A stretch of 64,000 nt of DNA from Closterium sp. Naga37s-1 (taxonomy: Eukaryota; Streptophyta; Zygnematophyceae; Desmidiales; Closteriaceae): contig CANJKZ010000509.1 in the NCBI GenBank assembly GCA_947471745.1, forward strand, positions 518,501-582,500, read 5' to 3'. The first letter of the stretch is position 1, and each line of letters begins with the position of its first letter. Below the pieces are notes generated by a model. It saw only the letters and a list, made by a program, of their open reading frames with translations. It was not told the origin of the DNA and ran no database searches. Position numbers and translations under genes: made by a program. Positions 11,801 to 24,374 of this stretch are shown here, piece by piece.

Positions 11801-14785
11801 TCTAGTGGTCTCACTCAAATAGAAGGTAGGAAATATATTAATCTAGTGAACGTAAGGGTTTGAAAGGTAACTAATGCACATGTGTAGAGAAAATGGTGCA
11901 TCGGCCAGTCTGGCCAGCATTTCGCACTTATAGTGCAAGTGGGGCCAGGGAGAACGGAAACGCTCATTTCTCAAAAAGTAAAGGGAATCTAGCGGTCTCA
12001 CTCGATCAGAAGGTTGGAAATATATAAATCTAGTGAGCTAACAAGGTTCGAAAGGTATCTAACGCACATGTATAGGAAAAATGGTGCATTGGCCAGGTCG
12101 GTCAGTATGGGAACTTAGAGTGCAGATGCCAGGGAGAACGAAAGTGCTCAGATCTCGCAAAGTACATGGAATCTAGAGGTCTCACTCAAATGGAAGGTAG
12201 GAAATATATTAATCTAGTGAACGTAAGGGTTTGAAAAGTAACTAACGCACATGTGTAGAGAAAATGGTTCATCGGCCAGTCTGGCCGGCATTTCGCACTT
12301 ATAGTGCAAGTGGGGCCAGGGAGAACGGAAACGCTTATTTCTCAAAAATTAAAGGGAATCTAGCGGTCTCACTCGATCAGAAGGTGGGAAATATATAAAT
12401 CTAGTGAGCTAATAAGGTTCGAAAGGTATCTAACGCACATGTATATTGAAAATGGTGCATTGGCCAGGTCGGTCAGTTTGGGAACTTAGAGTGGAAATGC
12501 CAGGGAGAACGGAAGCGCTCAGATCTCGCATAGTACACGGAATCTAGTGGTCTCACTCAAATAGAAGGTAGGAAATATATTAATCTAGTGAACGTAAGGG
12601 TTTGAAAGGTAACTAACGCACATGTGTAGAGAAAATGGTGCATCGGCCAGTCTGGCCGGCATTTCGCACTTATAGTGCAAGTGGGGCCAGGGAGAACGGA
12701 AACGCTCATTTCTCAAAAAGTAAAGGCAATCTAGCGGTCTCACTCGATCAAAAGGTGGGAAATATATAAATCTATTGAGCTAATAAGGTTCGAAAGGTAT
12801 CTAACGTACATGTATAGGGAAAATGGTGCATTGGCCAGGTCGGTCAGTATGGGAACGTAGAGTGCAAATGCCAGGGAGAACGGAAGCGCTCAGATCTCGC
12901 AAAGTACACGGAATCTAGTGGTCTCACTCAAATAGAAGGTAGGAAATATATTAATCCAGTGAACGTAAGGGTTTGAAAGGTAACTAACGCACATGTGTAG
13001 AGAAAATGGTGCATCGGCCAGTCTGGCCGGCATTTCGCACTTATAGTGCAAGTGGGGCCAGGGAGAACGGAAACGCTCACTTCTCAAAAAAGTAAAGGGA
13101 ATCTAGCGGTCTCACTTGATCAGAAGGTGGGAAATATATAAATCTAGTGAGCTAATAAGGTTTGAAAGGTATGTAACGCACATGTATAGGGAAAATGGTG
13201 CATTGGCCAGGTCGGTCAGTATGGGAACTTAGAGTGGAAATGCCAGGGAGAACGGAAGCGCTCAGATCTCGCATAGTACATGGAATCTAGTGGTCTCACT
13301 CAAATAGAAGGTAGGAAATATATCAATCTAGTGAACGTAAGGGTTTGAAAGGTAACTAATGCACATGTGTAGAGAAAATGGTGCATCGGCCAGTCTGGCC
13401 GGCATTTCGCACTTATAGTGCAAGTGGGGCCAGGGAGAACGGAAACGCTCATTTCTCAAAAAGTAAAGGGAATCTAGCGGTCTCACTCGATCAGAAGGTT
13501 GGAAATATATTAATCTAGTGAGCTAACAAGGTTCTAAAGGTATCTAACGCACATGTATAGGAAAAATGGTGCATTGGCCAGGTCAGTCAGTATGGGAACT
13601 TAGAGTGCAGATGCCAGGGAGAACGAAAGTGCTCAGATCTCGCAAAGTACATGGAATCTAGAGGTCTCACTCAAACAGAAGGTAGGAAATATATTAATCT
13701 AGTGAACGTAAGGGTTTGAAAGGTAACTAACGCACATGTGTAGAGAAAATGGTGCATCGGCCAGTCTGGCCGGCATTTCGCACTTATAGTGCAAGTGGGG
13801 CCAGGGAGAACGGAAACGCTCACTTCTCAAAAAAGTAAAGGGAATCTAGCGGTCTCACTCGATCAGAAGTTGGGAAATATATAAATCTAGTGAGCTAATA
13901 AGGTTTGAAAGGTATCTAACGCACATGTATAGGGAAAATGGTGCATTGGCCAGGTCGGTCAGTATGGGAACTTAGAGTGGAAATGCCAGGGAGAACGGAA
14001 GCGCTCAGATCTCGCATAGTACACGGAATCTAGAGGTCTCACTCAAATGGAAGGTAGGAAATATATTAATCTAGTGAACGTAAGGGTTTGAAAAGTAACT
14101 AACGCACATGTGTAGAGAAAATGGTGCATCGGCCAGTCTGGCCGGCATTTCGCACTTATAGTGCAAGTGGGGCCAGGGAGAACGGAAACGCTTATTTCTC
14201 AAAAAGTAAAGGGAATCTAGCGGTCTCACTCGATCAGAAGGTGGGAAATATATAAATCTAGTGAGCTAATAAGGTTTGAAAGGTATCTAACGCACATGTA
14301 TAGGGAAAATGGTGCATTGGCCAGGTCGGTCAGTATGGGAACTTAGAGTGGAAATGCCAGGGAGAACGGAAGCGCTCAGATCTCGCATAGTACACGGAAT
14401 CTAGTGGTCTCACTCAAATAGAAGGTAGGAAATATATCAATCTAGTGAACGTAAGGGTTTGAAAGGTAACTAATGCACATGCGTAGAGAAAATGGTGCAT
14501 CGGCCAGTCTGGCCGGCATTTCGCACTTATAGTGCAAGTGGGGCCAGGGAGAACGGAAACGCTCATTTCTCAAAAAGTAAAGGCAATCTAGCGGTCTCAC
14601 TCGATCAGAAGGTGGGAAATATATTAATCTAGTGAGCTAACAAGGTTCGAAAGGTATCTAACGCACATGTATAGGAAAAATGGTGCATTGGCCAGGTCAG
14701 TCAGTATGGGAACTTAGAGTGCAGATGCCAGGGAGAACGAAAGTGCTCAGATCTCGCAAAGTACATGGAATATAGAGGTCTCACT
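8863..14785. repeat. Satellite A: dimeric tandem array (364-372 bp dimer), left part
   Basis: About 16 dimers, each made of two related monomers of about 180-187 bp. Monomer A1 begins agaaggtaggaaatatatt and holds the 13-bp palindrome ggccagtctggcc. Monomer A2 begins agaaggtgggaaatatataa and holds ttggccaggtcggtcag. Dimer spacing was read at 9235, 9607, 9979, 10343, 10714 and 11078. Neighbouring dimers differ by a few substitutions and by loss or gain of a short atttct stretch. No genes. Confidence 0.95.
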
Positions 14786-15027
14786 TGTGAGAGTAGTAGG
14801 TAGAGTTAGGTGGGCTTGGGAGCCATAGCTTAGGAGCCTTGGTAGTTAAGTTCGAGGGTGACGAGAGTGTCGAGAAAATTGTAAAGGAGAATGATGGTTT
14901 CACTATAGGTTCAAGGGTACAAATATGAAAGAAGTGAAGCAAGGTGCACCACCTAACAAGCAAGATAACTACACTAAGTCTACATTGCAGGCAGTTATAA
15001 AGTGATGTATACAATAATATTCTGACA
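14786..15027 (-). mobile_element. 3' LTR of the non-autonomous element (242 bp)
   Basis: Same ends as the 5' LTR. Immediately inside it (15028-15038) the minus strand reads a short purine tract, gttagggggtg, the expected plus-strand primer. Confidence 0.9.
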
Positions 15028-16541
15028 CACCCCCTAACTGCCTGCAGTGAAGAACCATGTGCAGAAACACCCCCGGAAGGGGTACACCAAGCAGAGCGCA
15101 GCAGACAGAGAGGGCAAATGAGGAGGAGAGACTGTGGAGGAAGAGAAGATGTGAGGCAACAGAGGCACGGGCACAGGAGCGGCTGACTCAGTGGCTACCG
15201 AAGCAAGGGCGACGGACTACTGGAGTGACTGGCTCCGCGGCTATAGACGAGCGGCAGGAGCAACGGACCCACTGGCGACTGGTGCAACAGGCTCACTGGC
15301 TACCGAAGCAAGGGCGACGGACTACAGGCGCTGCAGGCGACACGACAGCTACCTTCACACAACCTCCCCCAGCTGCCCCACTCCCCTCTCACACACTCCC
15401 TGTTCAAACCCTAGCTCCACTCCCACAGCACCCCCCTTAAACCCTAAACCCTAGGCTCCCACACACCCACCCCCCTCAGCGACAGCTGCAGCAGTGGGAG
15501 ACGAGGGAGGAGGAGGAGCAAGGGGAGGAACACATAACCGCCACCCCCACACCCGCCACCCCCATGCTCGGCACCCCACACCCCCAGCACCACGGAATGC
15601 ACGGGGGGGGGGGGGGGGGGGAACGGGACGGGCTGCAGGTGCGGGCTGCTCCAGGGGCGGCCGCTGCAGGTGCGGGCTGCTCCAGGGGCGGCTGCTGCAG
15701 GTGCAGGCTGCTCCAGGGGCGGCTGCTGCAGGTGAGGGCTGCTCCAGGGGCGGCTGCTGCAGGTGCGGGCTGCTCCAGGGGCGGCTGCTGCAGTTGCGGG
15801 CTGCTCCAGGGGCGGCTGCTGCAGGGGCGGCCGCTTCAGGGGCGGCTGCTGCAGGGGTAGCGGCTGCTGGGGCGGCTGCTCCAGGGGCGGCGGCTCCAGG
15901 GGCGGCTGCTGCAGCGGCGGCTGCTCCAGGGGCGGCTGCTGCTGGGGCGGCTGCTCCAGGGGCTGCTGCTGCAGTGGCGGCTCCAGGGGCGGCTGCTGCA
16001 GTGACGGCTGCTCCAGGGGCGGCTGCTGCAGCGGCAGCTGCTCCAGGGGCGGCTGCTGCTGGGGCGGCTGCTCCAGGGGCTGCTGCTGCAGTGGCGGCTC
16101 CAGGGGCGGCTGCTGCAGTGACGGCTGCTCCAGGGGCGGCGGCTCCAGGGGCGGCTGCTGCAGCGGCGGCTGCTCCAGGGGCGGCTGCTGCTGGGGCGGC
16201 TGCTGCTGGGGTGGCTGCTAGGGGCAGCGACGGGGCCGCTAGGAGTGGCGACAGGGCCGATAGGGGCGGCGACAGGGCCGCGAAGTGTGGCGACGGGGCC
16301 ACTGAGGGTAGCGCGAGGGGCCGTGAGAGGAGCAGCGACGGGGCCGCGAAGAGGCCGTGAGGGGCCGAGAAGGGCGGCGTCGGGGCAGGAAGACGCCGCG
16401 CGTCCGGGGCGCACGGCGGGCGGAAAACCGCCACGCGCCCCGAGCGCGTGGCGGGAAGAAAAAAGTGTCGCGCGCCACGGGGCGCGCGACAGAAAAGAAA
16501 GCAGCGGAAGCACGTGGGGCCCACAGGCCAAGAGCGTAGTC

Positions 16542-16553
16542 GCTCTGATTCCA
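16542..16553 (-). other. Primer binding site of the non-autonomous element
   Basis: On the minus strand TGGAATCAGAGC directly follows the CA end of the 5' LTR. It is one base from the usual plant copia site TGGTATCAGAGC (initiator-Met tRNA). Confidence 0.85.
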
Positions 16554-16795
16554 TGTGAGAGTAGTAGGTAGAGTTAGGTGGGCTTGGGAGCCATAGCTTA
16601 GGAGCCTTGGTAGTTAAGTTCGAGGGTGACGAGAGTGTCGAGAAAATTTTAAAGGAGAATGAGGGTTTCACTATAGGTTCAAGGGTACAAATATGAATGA
16701 AGTGAAGCAAGGTGCACCACCTAACAAGCAAGATAACTACACTAAGTCTACATTGAAGGCAGTTATAAAGTGATGTATACAATAATATTCTGACA
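16554..16795 (-). mobile_element. 5' LTR of the non-autonomous element (242 bp)
   Basis: Minus-strand TGTCAGAATATT...TACTCTCACA. It matches the other LTR in length and differs at four positions by my count, so the insertion is not brand new. Confidence 0.9.
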
Positions 16796-19700
16796 TCAGT
16801 CAAATGGAAGGAAAAAAATATATTAATCTAGTGAACGTAAGGGTTTGAAAAGTAACTAACGCACATGTGTAGAGAAAATGGTGCATCGGCCAGTCTGGCC
16901 GGCATTTCGCACTTATAGTGCAAGTGGGGCCAGGGAGAACGGAAACGCTTATTTCTCAAAAAGTAAAGGGAATCTAGCGGTCTCACTCGATCAGAAGGTG
17001 GGAAATATATAAATCTAGTGAGCTAATAAGGTTCGAAAGGTATCTAATGCACATGTATAGGGAAAATGGTGCATTGGCCAGGTCGGTCAGTATGGGAACT
17101 TAGAGTGGAAATGCCAGGAAGAACGGAAGCGCTCAGATCTCGCATAGTACACGGAATCTAGTGGTCTCACTCAAATAGAAGGTAGGAAATATATTAATCT
17201 AGTGAACGTAAGGGTTTGAAAGGTAACTAATGCACATGTGTAGAGAAAATGGTGCATCGGCCAGTCTGGCCGGCATTTCGCACTTATAGTGCAAGTGGGG
17301 CCAGGGAGAACGGAAACGCTCATTTCTCAAAAAGTAAAGGCAATCTAGCGGTCTCACTCGATCAGAAGGTGGGAAATATATAAATCTATTGAGCTAATAA
17401 GGTTCGAAAGGTATCTAACGCAAATGTATAGGGAAAATGGTGCATTGGCCAGGTCGGTTAGTATGGGAACTTAGAGTGCAAATGCCAGGGAGAACAGAAG
17501 CGCTCAGATCTCGCAAAGTACACGGAATCTAGTGGTCTCACTCAAATAGAAGGTAGGAAATATATTAATCTAGTGAACGTAAGGGTTTGAAAGGTAACTA
17601 TCGTACATGTGTAGAGAAAATGGTGCATCGGCCAGTCTGGCTGGCATTTCGCACTTATAGTGCAAGTGGGGCCAGGGAGAACGGAAACGCTCATTTCTCA
17701 AAAAGTAAAGGGAATCTAGCGGTCTCACTCGATCAGAAGGTTGGAAATATATAAATCTAGTGAGCTAACAAGGTTCGAAAGGTATCTAACGCACATGTAT
17801 AGAGAAAATGGTGCATTGGCCAGGTCGGTCAGTATAGGAACTTAGAGTGCAAATGCCAGGGAGAACGGAAGCGCTCAGATCTCGCATAGTACACGGAATC
17901 TAGTGCTCTCACTCAAATAGAAGGTAGGAAATATATTAATCTAGTGAAATTAAGGGTTTGAAAGGTAACTAACGCACATGTGTAGAGAAAATGGTGCATC
18001 GGCCAGTCTGGCCAGCATTTCGCACTTATAGTGCAAGTGGGGCCAGGGAGAACGGAAACGCTCATTTCTCAAAAAGTAAAGGCGATCTAGCGGTCTCACT
18101 CGATCAGAAGGTGGGAAATATATAAATCTATTGAGCTAATAAGGTTCGAAAGGTATCTAACGCACATATATAGGGAAAATGGTGCATTGGCCAGGTCGGT
18201 CAGTATGGGAACTTAGAGTGCAAATGCCAGGGAGAACGGAAGCGCTCAGATCTCGCATAGTACACGGAATCTAGTGGTCTCACTCAAATAGAAGGTAGGA
18301 AATATATTAATCTAGTGAACGTAAGGGTTTGAAAGGTAACTAATGCACATGTGTAGAGAAAATGGTGCATCGGCCAGTCTGGCCAGCATTTCGCACTTAT
18401 AGTGCAAGTGGGGCCAGGGAGAACGGAAACGCTCATTTCTCAAAAAGTAAAGGCAATCTAGCGGTCTCACTCGATCAGAAGGTGGGAAATATACAAATCT
18501 ATTGAGCTAATAAGGTTCGAAAGGTATCTAACGCACATATATAGGGAAAATGGTGCATTGGCCAGGTCGGTCTGTATGGGAACTTAGAGTGCAAATGCCA
18601 GGGAGAACGGAAGCGCTCAGATCTCGCAAAGTACACGGAATCTAGTGGTCTCACTCAAATAGAAGGTAGGAAATATATTAATCTAGTGAACGTAAGGGTT
18701 TGAAAGGTAACTAACGCACATGTGTAGAGAAAATGGTGCATCGGCCAGTTTGGCCGGCATTTCGCACTTATAGTGCAAGTGGGGCCAGGGAGAACGGAAA
18801 CGCTCATTTCTCAAAAAGTAAAGGGAATCTAGCGGTCTCACTCGATCAGAAGGTGGGAAATTTATAAATCTAGTGAGCTAATAAGGTTTGAAAGGTGTCT
18901 AACGCACATGTATAGGGAAAATGGTGCATTGGCCAGGTCGGTCAGTATGGGAACTTAGAGTGGAAATGCCAGGGAGAACGGAAGCGCTCAGATCTCGCAT
19001 AGTACACAGAATCTAGTGGTCTCACTCAAATAGAAGGTAGGAAATATATTAATCTAGTGAACGTAAGGGTTTGAAAGGTAACTATCGCACATGTGTAGAG
19101 AAAATGGTGCATCGGCCAGTCTGGCCGGCATTTCGCACTTATAGTGCAAGTGGGGCCAGGGAGAACGGAAACGCTCATTTCTCAAAAAGTAAAGGCAATC
19201 TAGCAGTCTCACTCGATCAGAAGGTGGGAAATATATAAATCTAGTGAGCTAATAAGGTTCGAAAGGTATCTAACGCACATGTATAGGGAAGATGGTGCAT
19301 TGGCCAGGTCGGTCAGTATGGGAACTTAGAGTGCAAATGCCAGGGAGAACGGAAGCGCTCAGATCTCGCAAAGTACACGGAATCTAGTGGTCTCGCTCAA
19401 ATAGAAGGTAGGAAATATATTAATCTAGTGAGCGTAAGGGTTTGAAAGGTAACTAACGCACATGTGTAGAGAAAATGGTGCATCGGCCAGTCTGGCCGGC
19501 ATTTCGCACTTATAGTGCAAGTGGGGCCAGGGAGAACGAAAACGCTCATTTCTCAAAATGTAAAGGGAATCTAGCGGTCTCACTCGATCAGAAGGTTGGA
19601 AATATATAAATCTAGTGAGCTAACAAGGTTCGAAAGGTATCTAACGCACATGTATAGGGAAAATGGTGCATTGGCCAGGTCGGTCAGTATGGGAACTTAG

Positions 19701-20376
19701 AGTGCAAATGCCAGGGAGAACGGAAGCGCTCAGATCTCGCAAAGTACACGGAATCTAGAGGTGTCACTCAAATAGAAGGTAGGAAATATATTAATCTAGT
19801 GAACGTAAGGGTTTGAAAAGTAACTAACGCACATGTGTAGAGAAAATGGTGCATCGGCCAGTCTGGCCGGCATTTCGCACTTATAGTGCAAGTGGGGCCA
19901 GGGAGAACGGAAACGCTCAAAAAGTAAAGGGAATCTAGCGGTCTCACTCGATCAAAAGGTCTGCAATATATGAATCTAGTGAGCTTATAAGGTTCGAAAT
20001 GTATCTAACGCACATGTATAGGGAAAATGGTGCATTGGCCAGGTCGGTCAGTATGGGAACTTAGAGTGCAAATGCCTGGGAGAACGAAAGCGCTCAGATC
20101 TCGCATAGTACACGGAATCTAGTGGTCTCACTCAAATAGAATCTAGGAAATATATTAATCTAGTGAACGTAAGGGTTTGAAAGGTAACTAACGCACATGT
20201 GTAGAGAAAATGGTGCATCGGCCAGTCTGGCCGGCATTTCGTACATATAGTGCAAGTGGGGCCAGGGAGAACGGAAACGCTCAATTCTAAAAAAGTAAAG
20301 GGAATCTAGCGGTCTCACTCGATCAGAGGGTGGGAAATATATAAATCTAGTGAGCTAGTAAGGTTTGAAAGGTATC
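16796..20376. repeat. Satellite A, right part
   Basis: Continuation of the same dimeric array after the LTR insertion, about ten dimers. It stops in mid-monomer at 20376, where the LTR of the minus-strand copia element begins. Confidence 0.95.
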
Positions 20377-20516
20377 TGTGAGAATAAGAACAAGGAATGA
20401 ATGCACTAGGAAACAGGTGGGTACAAGTAGGAAAACCTAAAAGTGTTGTACCCCATATTGTCTACCCCACTACAGCCTACACAGACTATAGCATATAAGT
20501 CTGACACACCCCCATA
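20377..20516 (-). mobile_element. 3' LTR of the subfamily 1 copia element (140 bp)
   Basis: Minus-strand TGTCAGACTTATATGC...TTCTCACA, preceded inside the element by a purine tract (atgggggtg, near 20517-20525). Very short for a copia LTR. It aligns along its length with the three 130-bp solo LTRs at 57229, 59367 and 62233. Confidence 0.85.
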
Positions 20517-20705
20517 GGCAAAGTGGGGGAGAACAAGGCGTCACAAGAGCAGTCAAGCAAAGCAAAGCAAGTTCAGGGTGGATCACAACGTCACCACACA
20601 TTCCGAGCACAGGTTCAAGGCCACAAGGCCAGTTCACATGCAGGATCATATATATAAAGGTAAACAAGCAAGTGCAGGTATATATAGAACACAGTAAAAG
20701 CAAGG

Positions 20706-23700
20706 TCAAGAAGTAAGCAAGTGAGGCCAAGTAGGCACAAGACCTAGCATCGTACAAAAGCGCTGATGATCACAAGGCTGAAGTGCCTTGGTAAAGATAT
20801 CAGCAGTGTTGGCCTGAGAGGCCACGTAAGCAAGGCGCAGCTGACCACGCTGCTGTAGCTCACGAGCAAGGAAGTAGCGAAGAGCAATGTGCTTCGTTCT
20901 GTGCTCCAGTCTGTGCTCCCGACACAAGGCCAACATGGCCTTGTTGTCTACGTACAGAACTGGAGGAGAACGAGGCGGCTCTCCTAGGTCAGTCAGTAGG
21001 TAGGTGAGCCAGTGTAGCTCCTGTGCAGCCATGGCCCCCGCGTAGATCTCAGCCTCACAGCTGGAGCCGAGAACAGAAGACGAGCGGGTAGACCGCCACG
21101 AAACAGAGCCGGAACCAAGGCTGAAGGTGTAACCCTGTAACGACCGCTGCGTAGCCTGGTCGTCATCTCAAGAAGCGTCTGCGTGACCTGTGAGGACCAC
21201 TGAACGCCGCCCTCCAAGCACTAGCCCCATGCCCGACGTACTGCACAAGTAGCGCAACACCCTCTTCGCTGCAGCCATGTGCTCTGGTCGGTGTCTCCCA
21301 GGAGCAACATATCGTGCCAGGATGCTAAGAGGGTATGCAAGGTCAGGTCGTGTGCAGGTCATCAGGTACATGAGGCAGCCAACAAGCTCTGGGTACGGGC
21401 CACTCGGCTCTACGGACTCATCCGAAGGAAGAGCTGAGAGCGAGTGGCGAGTAGACAGAGGAGTGGCCTGAGGCGAGGAGTACGTGAAGTCGAAGTGCTG
21501 AAGGACCTGCTGCAACATGTGTGACTGAGTCAGGGTAATGGTGCGCTGTGCTCTGTCCCGGGTGATCTGCAAGCCAAGGTAGCTGCGCAGTTCACCCAGG
21601 TCTGTGCACGTGTGTCTCTTCTGCAGCTCGGACTTCACGTGGGCGAGTCCAGCAGTGTCAGCAGTGGCAAAGACCAAGTCGTCGACGTACACGAGGATGT
21701 AGAACGGCGGCAAAGAGGTGTCGGTGCGCAGAAACAGCGACGGGTCGGCAGTAGAAGGAGCAAACCCAAGAGCCGCAAGTGTAGTCCTCAGTGTGTCGTG
21801 CCACTCACGGGGCGCCTGGCGGAGACCGTAGACTGGCCGCTGGAGGCTCCATTGGGTACCAGGAGGAAACGACCCAGTGAAGCCAGGTGGGCGGCGCAGC
21901 CAGATCTCCTCGTGCAGGCTGCCCTGCAAGAAAGCTGTGCTGAAGTCAAGAGAGTGAAGCTCGTAGTCACGCTGAGCGGCTATGTGCAGCAGTACCCGAA
22001 GAGTGGTCATCTTCGGGGTGGGAGAGAAGGTCTGAAAGTAGTCAACTCCCTGCCGCTGACTGAAGCCTCGAGCCACGTAACGCACCTTGAAGACAGGCAG
22101 AGAACCCGGCGGCTGCTTCACCCTGAAAATCCACATGCCACTAACGATGTTCGCCCCAGGTGGGGGAACCTCGTCGACGTAGGTGCCTGTGGACTTCCAG
22201 GAAGCCATCTCTGCGTCCATGGCTGACTGCCACTGTGAGGAGTAGGGACCCTCAATCGCCTCAGCATACGATCGAGGAGTCGGGATGTCTGGTGCATCCG
22301 GGTCTCCCTCAGGGGCAATCAGCATGGACACGAGATGAGGCAAAGCAGCAGCAAAACATTGGATTTCCTCCTGCCTGTCCTGAAGGACGTCCGTGCTAAG
22401 AGCACACTCACCCCCGACGGACGGAGGACAGACAGACTCAGACTCAGCAACAAGACTCGCGGCGTAGTCTAGACGACAGTGAGCAGCGAAGTCGACAAGC
22501 TCAGCAACTAAGGCAGACGCAGCAGTGGACTCAAAGGAAGGGTCAGTGACAACAGTAGCCAGGAGACGCGTGACAGTAGGACTAGCAGCACGAAGGGAGT
22601 CAGACGCCGGGTCAGCAAAAGCAGGAAGAGAGGACTCAGGAGGAGACGGCAAAGGGACACGCTGCGGAGCAGTGGAAGGACGCAGTGCCATCTGATGCGT
22701 GCCCGGGACCGCAGGAGGACGCTGACACGGAACACGACGACTAGCGCGAACAGCACAAACAGGCGAAGCAGGGCGAGACGCAGGCTCACGACGCTCAGCA
22801 AGACCTCCAGTAGGACCAGTGTAGGGAGAAGGGGCAGGAAGTGGACAGGCCAGCTGTAACTGTGACTCGGACGGGACGGACGGTGGATACTCTAAGGCAG
22901 GAGAAGGACCAGAAGAAGGCGGAAGGCCAAGAACCTGCTCAAGGAGGGGAACGAAGTACGGCCGAGGCCGCGCAGCACCTCCAGAACCAGCACCGCCAAC
23001 TCCAGCAGCTCCAGGAGCACCGGCTCCAGTAGCACCTCCAGCTCCAGAACCTCCAGCTCCAGAACCTCCAGCTCCAGCTCCAGCAGCACCTCCAGCTCCA
23101 GAACCTCCAACAGCTCCAGCGCCAAAAGGACCACCAGAAGACGGAGCAGCACCAGCTCCTGTACCCCCAGCAGCACCTACTCCAGCAGCACCCCCAGCTC
23201 CAGCTCCTCCAGCAGGTCCAGCACCAGTAGAACCACCAGGCCCAGCAGCTCCAGTACCTCCAGTACGAGCACCTCCGGGACCCGTGGCTCCAGCACCCCC
23301 AGCAGCAGTAGAACCTCCAGCACCAGCAGCAACACCAGCTCCAGCAGCACGACTCCAACGCCGAGCAAACCACTCGCGCAGCTCCTGTGGAGAGGGTAGC
23401 TCCCGCCGAGGCGAAGCACCCGAAGGACCTCCAGGCTCCGCACCCCCAGGCTCCGCACCCCCAGACTCAGCAACCCCAGGCTCAGCACCCCCAGTCCCAA
23501 CACCCCCAGGCTCCGCACGCTCATGCTCAGCACCCCCAGACCCGGCACCCGCAGGCGCAGCACCCCGAGCAGCACCAGAGTCAACAGCTACCTCGACAGG
23601 CTCGACTGCGTCTACCTGAGACACACCTGAGGGGGCAGGACCCTGAGGGGGAAGGGGGTCTACCGGGGGGGGACCTGGCACGAGGAAGAGCGGCGGGGGG

Positions 23701-24003
23701 GGGAGGGGGGCAGCGCGGTAGGGGAAGAGACGGTAGTACGGCACCGACTCGTCAAACGTGACGTCCTGGGAGGACAGAACACGGCGCGAGGTGGGGTGGT
23801 AAAACTGCCAGCCAGGCGCGTCAGGGGGGAAGCCAAGGAAGACGGAACGCAGACAAGTCGCGGACGAAAGCTCGAGATCCCCAGACACGGAACGCAGACG
23901 CATCGCCAACCTTCCCCGTCCACCGCAGAGTGGGGGAGGTCTCCGGCATCGAGACCCGGGGCTGAAGGTTGATCTGATGCGCCGCGTACTGAACCGCGAA
24001 CGG
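20706..24003 (-). pseudogene. copia pol fragment: integrase C-terminus, reverse transcriptase, RNase H
   Basis: Reading on the minus strand: LWPFAVQYAAHQINL (integrase end, about 23990), conserved LRWTGKVGDASAFRVWGSRA, a Pro-then-Gly/Ala-rich linker (about 23720-22930), the reverse transcriptase with YVDD at 21689-21678, YGLRQAPREWHDTL, and the RNase H block GHADAS...AEIYAGAMAAQELHW...ADIFTKAL, ending near 20706. A single in-frame TGA (21170-21168) interrupts RNase H just after GHADAS; the frame before and after it is the same. With no gag, protease or integrase core the copy is dead. Confidence 0.9.
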
Positions 24004-24010
24004 CCACAGA

Positions 24011-24374
24011 GGTGATGGAATGAGGGAGAATGGGGCGGGGAGATGGAAAGCGGGAGAGTGGGGCGGGGTGGAAAGAGGGAGAATGGGCCTGGGTGATGGA
24101 AAGAGGGAGAATGAGGCTGGGTGATAAAAAATGGGAGAATGGGGCGGGGTGATGGAAAGCGGGAGAATGGGGCGGGGTGATGGAAAGAGGGAGAATGGGG
24201 CAGGGTGATGGAAAGAGGGAGAATGGGGCGGGGTGATGGAAAGCGGGAGAATGGGGCTGGGTGATGGAAAGAGGGAAAATGGGGCGGGGTGATGGAAAGA
24301 GGGAGAATGGGGCTGGATGATGGAAATAGGGAGAATGGGGCGGGGTGATGGAAAGAGGGAGAATAGGGCGGGGT
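24011..24374 (-). repeat. 28-bp minisatellite, locus 2 (about 13 copies)
   Basis: Same unit as at 7152, purine-rich on plus, so its pyrimidine-rich strand is the coding strand of the adjoining copia element. It replaces the upstream part of that element and joins satellite B at about 24375. Confidence 0.95.

Larger units (their letters stand above)
14786..16795 (-). mobile_element. Non-autonomous LTR retrotransposon inside satellite A
   Basis: This 2,010-bp element has two 242-bp LTRs (TGTCAG...CTCACA on the minus strand), a primer site next to the 5' LTR and a purine tract next to the 3' LTR. It has no protease, integrase, reverse transcriptase or RNase H, so it must have used enzymes from elsewhere, probably a copia relative. 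The 5-bp target duplication is tcact (14781-14785) and tcagt (16796-16800), one base different. The interior is GC-rich, dominated from 15640 to 16220 by Ala/Gly-coding repeats of ggggcggctgctgcag, plus a 19-G run at 15603-15621 and a 29-bp direct repeat near 15190 and 15297. The long Ala/Pro-rich ORF (15451-16803, minus) is low-complexity and runs into the LTR; I do not treat it as a gene. Confidence 0.88.
20377..24010 (-). mobile_element. 5'-truncated Ty1/copia retrotransposon (subfamily 1)
   Basis: It keeps the end of integrase, a Gly/Ala-rich linker, reverse transcriptase, RNase H and a 3' LTR. Everything upstream of the integrase C-terminal part is missing: at about 24010 the element gives way to the 28-bp minisatellite and then satellite B. 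Its LTR is of the same kind as the solo LTRs found in satellite D. Confidence 0.9.

Noticed and set aside
15451..16803. 450-codon Ala/Pro-rich ORF as a structural protein
   Set aside because: Low-complexity interior of an LTR element; the frame starts inside the LTR and opposite-strand frames are equally open.
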